From Cliona cf. orientalis (Eukaryota; Porifera; Demospongiae; Clionaida; Clionaidae): 64,000 nt of DNA. The translations under genes and the position numbers were made by a program. Of this stretch, positions 56,308 to 64,000 are shown one piece after another (the stretch's first letter is position 1; every line of letters begins with the position of its first letter). The notes under the pieces are model-generated. The model did no database searches and was not told where the DNA came from. It saw only the letters and a list, made by a program, of their open reading frames with translations. The DNA lies in NCBI GenBank assembly GCA_963930775.1, contig OZ005697.1, positions 1,178,001 to 1,242,000 on the forward strand, written 5' to 3'.

Positions 56308-59038
56308 TTACAAGGCCAAGAGCTTTTCCGTGAGAAATTCATCAATGCTGTCTGTGTCCCACCTATCAATGCTGTGGGTGTGTATGAGGCAAGGTGTGGG
56401 GGCATGTGAGGTGTGTTGTGTGAAAGGTTATCATCAAGAGTAAATAATAAGGAGGGGAAGTGAGTATCAACGAACACACTATATACCCCGTGTAATATGT
56501 TTTCGGCGAGTAATGTGACTTGCAGCTGTGCGCACATGACTAGCCAAAGGGGCTAAACACTTGATTTTTCTTAGAACTGAGAAGAATAGAGGCATTTTTC
56601 ATGAGTTTTATGCTAGATTCTTCATGAATACTCATTTTATATTATCTGCTCACGCTTTCGGTTGAAATCACGCTTGCGTTAGCTTGTACTCGAGGCCACG
56701 CCCACAACTTACCATTTGAATCGAGTGCTCTCATTGGTCAATTTTGAACTCCTGACACGTGACATTCTGAAAACATCTTATATAGAGTACGTTTGTTATT
56801 ATCAAAAGAACCTTGCATTAGTACTATGAAGGGGGACGAAAATTGTGGCTATCGGATAATAATTTGGTCACACAACATGCTGGTGATTCCTGATTTGTGG
56901 TGGCTAATATTCTCAGCTCAGCAATCTTCCTTTTCAGCCTACACTGAAGAACTGGGAATAATATGGCCTGGGGCAGGCTAGAGAAGATTGCATGCTGTGA
57001 CCACAGCATAATACCACACGTACACACATACACACACACACACAATGTCATGTGACTGGAAATGTACATGTACATGAACATGCACTGCCATAAATGGCCA
57101 ACAGGTAGGTAGGTGGCTATTCAGGTAGCAATACTTTATATGGAGGGACATGAGATTTTGAAAGGCTAAGTAAGCTGTTTAAGCACCTAACAATGCAGCA
57201 ATGTGAGAGGCATTGTGCGCTGAGTGTAGGCAACAATGGCCACCAGCCTTCAGACTGCATTACGTACAAGGCTCCTACGCCAGACCGACTAGGTTTTACA
57301 AACAGTTGGTGTATATAGAATCGACTACAGTAATAATAATTATTATTATTACATCCTGATCGAAACGCTGGAATACAATAATATGCACAAGGCTACATTC
57401 ATCTGGTGTAGCTATTATGTTTGCTCATTCACTAAAGAAAAGGAGTTGCAGCGAGTTCCTGCAACGCCACTGATACTAACAGCAGAACTACATGTTTCAC
57501 TATACTGCCATCATACAGAAGTATAGTTAAATCATGTACTGTAGTAACAGACTTACGCTAGCGTATCCTGGACTGTGTTGGTATCATCGAGCAGCTTGAG
57601 TGTTGGACTTGCCCCCTTCTTGTACCGGATGGTCAGACTGGGAAATTTGTTCTTGCGGTCCCCCTTCACAAACGCTGTATAGGGTGAGAGAGAGAGAGAG
57701 GGGGGATCACACAAACAATATGAACAATGTACTGATGTAGAAAGTGTTGAACAATTACCTTGAATGTGGGGGAACCGCCCCAATTTTCATCCACATATTT
57801 CCAGAACTGCCCCTGAATACTTCTGTAAAGGTGGAGCAATGCAATCCCTTATAATAGCACTCCTATACTATACCACCATACCACATAGGTCAGATTTTGA
57901 AAGCACCATAACCACTAAACATAGGATGGTACTACATGCTAGGGTTTCCCTGGGGTGTACTTGCTCTAGCCACGCCAGGCATATTCCCTTTCAGTGTGCA
58001 ACACTGCAAAGCCAAAGCTGGGAATCGGCAAATGGGGCTGGGGACGAGGCTATCTATCTATTTCCCCCTCAGACATACTTCTGTGATTAGTGGACAAAGG
58101 CTGATTTTATCTCAGACCAAACTAAGCACAAATTACAAATATCTGGGGAAATGACTGACATGATCAGGATACATGTGATATCCTCCAAACATGACCAGGG
58201 CTAGGGACTTTCATGATTGCTAAAATTCATTTCTATGGATAGCTGTGCTATGAGGAAATCATTAAAGTCACAATAGCATCCACCCAAATTATTATCAACA
58301 AATCGAAGGTTTCTGATGATGTTTTGCTCTCTGCAATAGGTTAGTCACTAAGAAGCCAGGAAGATAAATATTGTGTAGAACACACGACCTTATTGTGATG
58401 CAATTTACTTTTTACGCTTCCTTGACCTTGTCCAATGACTGATATAGCCAATCACACGCACAACTAATCTATCCCTACTCCTGTGAATCCATAATACTCC
58501 CAGTTAATGAAAAATCATAATTTTAATATGACGCTTACCGTACCCGATCTAATTAAGGCACCTCTCTAATGAATGTGCCACCTATGCCAGAATCCTAATT
58601 TTCATGCTCTAAGAATGCGCCATGTGGCCATTAAATTTTCTTAGTGGTGCGTTAATTAGATCGGATACGGTACTTGACATTGTACAATGTCATGCATACT
58701 TGGCACACCAGCTATAACTGGTGACCCTTACCAAACACCATGTTATAAACATACATAATTTGCCAGCAATTTTATCTCGACATTGATGCGCATAAAATTA
58801 CTTATTAAATTTTATATACCTTGTCATCGCTGGCTACCCCCTCAGCCTGACAACACCTCTTGCAGTCCGCTTCCAGCACACCTAGACTGAACTCCTTCAG
58901 CTCACGACACGAGCTACAAAGAAGGTTGGAGGAGAAGCCTAACTCGAGGCAACTCCCTCCGTCTCCCACACAAGGCGTCAGAGACAGACACACGACCAAA
59001 AGGACTCCTGAAATCCAGGAGTCCCTCCAGTCCGCCAT
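56308..59038 (-). CDS. SELENOF: Selenoprotein F (15-kDa selenoprotein) with in-frame UGA, 4 exons
   Basis: 154 residues, ER-resident thioredoxin-like oxidoreductase that partners UGGT in glycoprotein quality control. Exons in transcript order: 58820-59038, 57759-57822, 57557-57674, 56308-56371. A signal peptide (WISGVLLVVCLSLTPCVGDG) is followed by the Cys-rich UGGT-binding part (CLELGFSSNLLCSSCREL, then ADCKRCCQAEG). The redox motif is C-G-U-K: the codon at 57787-57789 is TGA between Gly and Lys-Leu-Gly-Arg-Phe-Pro, exactly where the vertebrate protein has Sec. The rest (AFVKGDRKNKFPSLTIRY, TLKLLDD, WDTDSIDEFLTEKL) matches the family. The SECIS downstream supports Sec insertion. Without recoding the product would stop after 84 residues. 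Head to head with RPL35. Confidence 0.95.
58547..58672. mobile_element. Inverted-repeat element with TACCGTACCCGATCTAATTA ends, copy 2
   Basis: Left end TACCGTACCCGATCTAATTA, right end TGCGTTAATTAGATCGGATACGGTA, in SELENOF intron 1. Shorter relative of the copy at 22043, sharing CACCTCTCTAATGAATG-type and TGCGCCA blocks. Confidence 0.75.
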
Positions 59039-59133
59039 TTTTTGGATTGTTTAATTTGCGGGGACTGACCACGTGGTATTGCGACTGTGTCACGTGATCT
59101 TTCTTTTCCCAGCGCGAAGTCAACGTGGTGCAC
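59039..59133. promoter_or_regulatory. Compact bidirectional promoter of SELENOF and RPL35
   Basis: Only 95 bp separate the two start codons. The sequence includes CCACGTGG (near 59070), an E-box, and TCACGTGATC (near 59090). TTTCTTTTCCCAGC just upstream of the RPL35 ATG is a polypyrimidine stretch of the 5'-TOP type usual for ribosomal protein genes. Confidence 0.65.
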
Positions 59134-59762
59134 CATGGTAAGTTGTCCACTTAGAATCTTGTATAATCCTCACACTATGTGCTAGTTCACGGCTTTGCGT
59201 GATCTTAAAACTGTAGTAGGGGGTGCGTATTATGAATTTAAACGCTTTTCTTTGGTCAGGGTAAGCTCAAGGCGCATGAACTGAGGGGTATGTCGAAAGA
59301 CGACCTCGTCAAGAAATTGGACGAGTTGAAGAATGAACTGTCGCAGTTGCGTGTTCATAAGGTTACTGGAGGCACAGCATCGAAGCTCTCCAAGATGTAA
59401 GCTCAAATCAACCCTTTGCTACTTTTACTGGGTGGGTGGAGTTTTGACATGACACTAAGCTTATATATAGCTATACCCACTGATGCTACTATTAATTTTG
59501 GTATGCATACTGTGTTTATTTTGTCTACAGCAAGGTGGTGCGCAAGTCGATTGCTCGAGTACTGACTGTGATCAGCCAAAATCAGCGCGACAATTTGAGA
59601 AAATACTACCGCAAGAGGAAGTTTAAGCCTCTCGATCTTCGGCCCAAGAAGACTCGCGCCATGAGAAGAGCTCTGACCAAGTTTGAGGCAAGCAGAAAGA
59701 CAGAGAGACAACAAAAGAAGGATCGGTACAACCCAGTTCGTGTCTATGCTGTCAAGCAATAG
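59134..59762 (+). CDS. RPL35: 60S ribosomal protein L35 (uL29), 3 exons
   Basis: 123 residues, the same length as human RPL35, and aligned throughout. Component of the large cytosolic ribosomal subunit near the exit tunnel. Exons: 59134-59136, 59260-59396, 59531-59762. The first exon carries only the ATG and is followed directly by GTAAGT. The protein then reads [49 protein letters not shown], and [19 protein letters not shown], all family signatures. An ATG-only or very short first coding exon is common in ribosomal protein genes of animals. The polypyrimidine tract just upstream suggests TOP-type translational control. Confidence 0.97.
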
Positions 59763-60207
59763 TAGTGTAGCCACATACACTGTCAGCTATAGCCAACAAT
59801 GGTAGCGGATCAGACTGATTGTGGTGTGTTATACTGTTGTTATGCACTGTCATCTATGAATTTTTGGTGAAGATAAAATTCGATGAAGTGTATGGAGATA
59901 TATAAAGGAGGTGAATGCTTCATGCCTATATACAGGGATGAGCCAGAGCATGTGATGTTACCAATTATCTATGGTCTAAGTAAATTAGCTTCCCTTCAAT
60001 TATTTGCATTACCCTGTGTGGTGTAGGAAGCAATACTTGGGAATTTATGTTCAAAAAAATTAATTGTGTTGTATGATAGATTAATGAGTGCAAGCAGGCA
60101 CAAGAGAACAGTGCAATAATTGCTGAAGGTGTAGTTGTGTACAATTATTAATTGCATGAGTGTTAGTGAGAAAAAAGGAATAAGTTCAAGTATCAAAATG
60201 AGTTGAA
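59763..60207. other. Convergent spacer between RPL35 and PRPF38B
   Basis: AT-rich 445 bp containing both 3' UTRs. No other gene or repeat recognised. Confidence 0.6.
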
Positions 60208-62656
60208 TTAGTCTCTCCTCTCACGAGAATTGCTTCTCCTTCGCTGCTTCCTGTCCCTAGACAATGACCTCCTCCTCTCTCTCTCCCTCGATCTTGATCG
60301 TCTCCTTTCCCTAGAGCCACCTCTCCTCCTGTCTCGCGATCGCGACCGCCTTCTACCGTCTCTCGAACGAGACCTTCGCCTTTCTCTAGAGCTAGAGCGC
60401 TTTCTCTCTCGCGATCGACTCCTGCGATTCCTTCTCTCCCCCCTGTCTCTGGATCGGCTACGCCTGCGATCTCGAGAACGACTTCTTCTCCTGCCTCTGG
60501 ATCGTGAGCGACTTCTGCGTCTACCTCTGTCTCTGTCTCTGTCTCGATCGCGAGATCTGCTTCTTTCTCTTCTCTCTCTTGAGCGCCTCCTCTCTCGGGA
60601 TCTTGAACGCGACCTAATACACACATAATAAAAAAATCATGTTAGATCAATGTTGTGTCAAGTCAAGACAGATCATATGGTATGTAGCCTAGTCCCCTGG
60701 CCAAATTCCCAGGTTTTCAACAAAGTTGAAAATCCTATAATTATACAGTTGTGTGTATAGTTGTAACCCCCATGCCTATTCAATATTGTATTATAATACT
60801 GAAGTTGCAGTGATCAGGGAGCCTAAAATAATAGGCTAGGTGTGTTAATTACTAGTACTTCTAGGAGGGAATACTATAGTGCCAAAGGTTTGATATCGAG
60901 GTTACCTTTGCAACTACACACCTTCTTCTGAGTGGTGAGCGAGATCTCTTCTCCACTGACTGAGCTATCCTCCCGGCCTCCCCCCACGGATCAACATCAG
61001 CCTGAGGGGGAGCTTCTGCCATGATGTCATTATTCACTTCATTCTCACTGGGGTATTAGAAATATAACAATCGGTCACATTCAGCATGAAACTGACAAAT
61101 TTTAGCTCATTAGAAAGGGAATGATGCACTTGCAGCAAAGTAGATATTATTATTATAAAGTCAAGTGATACTATTTCCATACTTACTGTTCGCATACCTT
61201 GCAGCTAGCTTTGCCTGCTTGATCTTCTGTTCCAGGGTCTTCCCGACAGACACGGGTAGGCGGGGAAACAGCGTCCCAAACCAGTCGAGCTTGGTCAACA
61301 TCATGCGACACATCTCACCAATGGTCACCTTGTAGCCACCACCAGCTTTCAAATCTATTTCCTATGGAAGACCAAGGGGTGTGTGTGTGTGCGTACAGAA
61401 GATAAGTCAGATAGTCACATACAAAAGCAGTGTTCTCCCCAGCATACATGAGGCATGTCAGCCCAACAAGCCTTCAGTTTAGAATTCCCTTTGATGTGGG
61501 AACAGTGCTAATCCATAATCTTTGATGTGGCCACAGTCTCCACCCAAGCTATGCCCTATTATCATGCCTTAAATTTTTCCTGGGGAGAACACTGAAAAGT
61601 AAAAAGTGAGAGGACAAAAGTAGTTGATTTGTTGATGACTGAGGGTGGGGAAAGGGGGGAGGGATGACAGGGAGTTTTAAGTAGCTAGAGAGGGTTCTCA
61701 CTGCTGCAAACTTGCAAATACAGTTGCAGACGGAGAAGAAGGTTGTTGACCGACCTCGGGATCATCGATGTAGGGCTCAAACCAGTCCCAGAAGTCCGCA
61801 GGTGGCTGACAATATCTGCCGGGTGTACGTATACGTGTGTGTGTGTGTGAGGAAAAGAGGGAGATTTTGAAAATATGCCATGGTGAGCTCGTTCACTCAC
61901 CTGATGTACATGAATCCTAGGGCCCTGATGTACGGTGAATCCGCGTGATTCAACATGGCGTTCACCTGCTTCCTGGTCAGTTTTAGAGTGAACAGTTTAA
62001 ACAGAAGGCAGTAAGCAGTAGATACAATACCTCCAGCTGCTACACCACGCACCTATAGTATGATAGAGAGAAAAGGAAGGAGAGGGAGGGCAAGAGAGAA
62101 AGAGGAGAAAGAGAGAGAGAGAAAGAGAAGGTCACTCTTGGCACACTGAAATGGACACAAATATATCTATCTAGGCATGCAAGAAACTTGCTGAATGTCA
62201 AATTACCCATCACACAAAGAAAGCTTTGCCCTCCTCTTAGGTGCTTAACAAGTACGAACGATTGTGTGTAGGAAGTTGAGGCAGCGTGTTATCATATCAT
62301 GTCAACAACATCCAGTACACCACTGAAGGAGGGCACAAAGAACACAGAAATAGTAAATTTCTACCGTACATTTTTAAAAAATTGCTGTCTCACAATGGTA
62401 AAACTTCACTTTACCTGAACAGTACGTTTTTCCAAGGGTAAAATTAGAAGTGATGATATACAACTTCCATCGTTTTAGAAATATAAGTGTATGTTGAGCA
62501 TTGCATGTATGTGTGTGCATGTGGTGTGAATTTTCTAATTAATCCACACTCACCCCAGCACACATTCCAACTTGGCCAGCCAACTTTCGTGAGTTCTTTT
62601 CCCACGGCTCAACATGATCCACCTATAGAGAAGAAACACCACGCACACACAGCCAA

Positions 62657-62717
<61 letters not shown>

Positions 62718-62993
62718 AACAGTCAAATAATTCAAAACCTGAAAACCAGAAGTTAAGTTTAAATGAGAGGGACTTACCTTGTAGTAGACTTCGTCTATTA
62801 CCTCGTGAAAGGTTTTGTAGTTGATAAGCTCCTCCTTGAAGTAGGGCGAGCCGACAATATTGGTGAGAATCATGCTGTTCATGTTCATGCTCTCCTTGTT
62901 GCCGTACAAAGGTAGCGTATTTTTTAGCCTCTTTTCCATGACGCCCATCGCCTGTACCGCCTCCTCGCCCCACTCTTGACCGTCGGCCGCCAT
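60208..62993 (-). CDS. PRPF38B: Pre-mRNA-splicing factor 38B, 7 exons
   Basis: 397 residues. PRP38-family protein acting in spliceosome activation. Exons in transcript order: 62778-62993, 62554-62622, 61901-62052, 61755-61815, 61198-61361, 60922-61047, 60208-60613. The PRP38 domain spans about residues 25-215: LPLYGNKESMNMNSMILTNI, SPYFKEELINYKTFHEVIDE, HVEPWEKNSRKLAGQVGMCA, GGIVSTAYCLLFKLFTLKLT, DSPYIRALGFMYIRYCQPPA and YKVTIGEMCRMMLTKLDWF. An acidic linker follows, then a 140-residue RS/RD/RE-rich tail typical of SR-like splicing proteins. The start at 62993 was chosen; the frame is open to another Met at 63047, but that extension is not conserved. The exon 5 donor at 61198 was preferred over a stronger-looking GTAAGT at 61181-61186 because only the former keeps the frame. 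Confidence 0.93.
62655..62714. repeat. (CA)n microsatellite in PRPF38B intron 1
   Basis: An almost pure CA/TG dinucleotide run of about 60 bp, with CAAA at its right border. Likely length-polymorphic. Confidence 0.95.
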
Positions 62994-63110
62994 CTTCTTG
63001 CGTTGGAAGGAGAAAAACGAAGAAAACACAGGAGAACGTTCGGACAACGTTTACAAGTTCAAGGTATGACGTCATAAGAAAATCACATGCATTACTACGC
63101 ATGCGTACAT
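62994..63110 (-). promoter_or_regulatory. PRPF38B promoter with a consensus CRE
   Basis: TGACGTCA, the full palindromic CRE/ATF site, is at 63067-63074, about 75 bp upstream of the chosen start codon. A TACGCATGCGTA palindrome (NRF1-like core) is at 63096-63107. If transcription starts above 63047, the longer Met would be included. Confidence 0.5.
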
Positions 63111-64000
63111 CTTCTCATAAGGCGCGCAAGTAGAAAAACCGATAGACCACGCAAAATCACACACTTTTGAATTAAAAGTTAATTAATAATTATCTAAAAT
63201 TGAATGGGGCAGTAAGTGTTAGTGAAATTGGTAAAGACTGCTTGAGTGTACAACCCTTGAAAAGGGTGCCATGTTCCCCAGGAGCTGCGAGGGATGTAGT
63301 AAATTGTTCATTACATCCCCAGTAGTAAATTTACTTTTTGCAGTTTTTAGGTAATTATGATGTAACCTATGTCGTCATAATTCTCTGAGACCTGAAAATC
63401 CACAGAATCATATATTAACTTACCTACATATCCAGCAAATACATTAAAAGCCGAATGCTACTTTCTCCATGCACACGTTCTCTTGGCTGACGTAATCCTG
63501 TGGATAAACAAAGCTAGCCTTGTGCTATTATTATAATAATATAGCATGCATCCTACCCTCCTCCAAAACAGTGACTGTACTTTCGACACTATCCACCCCC
63601 CCCCCCCCCCCCCATACTACTCTAGTGAAGTCTCTGGGGACATACTGTCCTAGGGTACAGTGTCCACTGTCCAGGGGGACCAGAGGGGGGACAACTTTAG
63701 GGGAGGTCATGTGACACTATGACAAAGGTACACACAATCATGCAGAAGACATTCCAGAATTGCCATTGGTGCTGCAAATCTCGGATCTTCTCTCCACCTT
63801 TCACCATGGAATAGTTCCCTGATAAATAATTATATTGGTGATTTCAATGTTTGTGTGTTGAATACTATCCCATAACCTTAATTAACTTAGTAGCATGATG
63901 TAATGTACGCTTGGCTTGTGCAAGCGCATAATATCATTATTATTATTATTGCGATTGCGCGATCTACTGCAGTACACATGTACAGTGATTAAATATAATA
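63111..64000. other. Spacer to the window end
   Basis: No gene recognised. A C run of about 20 bases lies at 63595-63612 and an (ATT)n run at about 63934-63950. TAGTAAATTTACTTTTTGCA near 63323 recalls a block near 17728 (TAGCAATTTACTTTTCTGA) in the left repeat region, so part may be dispersed repeat. Confidence 0.5.

Noticed and set aside
60186-60626. Second long open frame on the minus strand over the PRPF38B tail
   Set aside because: It is an alternate-frame shadow of the RS-repeat coding exon; the RS/RE frame continues the spliced protein.
61181-61187. Strong-looking GTAAGT donor for PRPF38B exon 5
   Set aside because: Using it puts the next exon out of frame with an early stop; the GTATGC donor at 61197 keeps the frame.
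62994-63047. 18-residue N-terminal extension of PRPF38B
   Set aside because: In frame but without resemblance to the family; kept only as a possibility.

Overview
This is eukaryotic, almost certainly animal, genomic DNA. The genes have many short GT-AG introns, and several products belong to animal-type families (ICA1, selenoprotein F, VPS52, XAB2). Gene density is high, spacing is small, many neighbours are arranged head to head, the background is AT-rich with TAATAATTATTA-like and TACATGTACATGTA-like runs, and introns and spacers carry many small inverted-repeat elements. I infer a sponge (probably a demosponge); the phylum is inference, not something the sequence proves.

Left part (1-14593): the last two exons of an unidentified + strand gene; a complete 21-exon XAB2/SYF1 splicing factor gene (+); a 6-exon adenylate kinase gene of AK5 type (-); and, 190 bp head to head with it, a 7-exon gene (+) for a large protein with a degenerate condensation-like (HxxxD acyltransferase) domain.

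Middle part (14594-33585): a repeat-rich region with only intronless genes. Four - strand genes encode secreted proteins with two jacalin-like domains. Two are intact (14891-15934 and 29810-30817) and two carry one frameshift each (16225-17234 and 28336-29347). Two paralogous + strand genes (20652-21881 and 31074-32192) encode type II membrane proteins that look like glycosyltransferases with a DDD motif. The order lectin, lectin, transferase occurs twice, so I read it as a duplicated lectin/transferase cassette. In the left copy a Tc1/mariner-pogo-like element with nested insertions separates the divergent pair. About 6.4 kb between the cassettes has no gene but contains a large palindrome, a diverged tandem duplication and several inverted-repeat elements.

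Right part (33586-64000): housekeeping genes. VPS52 (17 exons, -) lies head to head with an AnmK-type anhydro-N-acetylmuramic acid kinase gene (9 exons, +). Then come a REXO5-like DEDDh RNA exonuclease (single coding exon, -), ICA1 (6 exons, -), an intronless six-blade kelch protein (+), selenoprotein F (4 exons, -) with an in-frame UGA and a recognisable SECIS element, ribosomal protein L35 (3 exons, +) and PRPF38B (7 exons, -). XAB2 and PRPF38B both act in the spliceosome; VPS52 and ICA1 both act in Golgi/endosome traffic. Exon borders were set by eye from GT-AG sites, codon phase and family alignment; every complete spliced model gives an open frame of whole codons. No CRISPR array, tRNA, rRNA or operon was seen.
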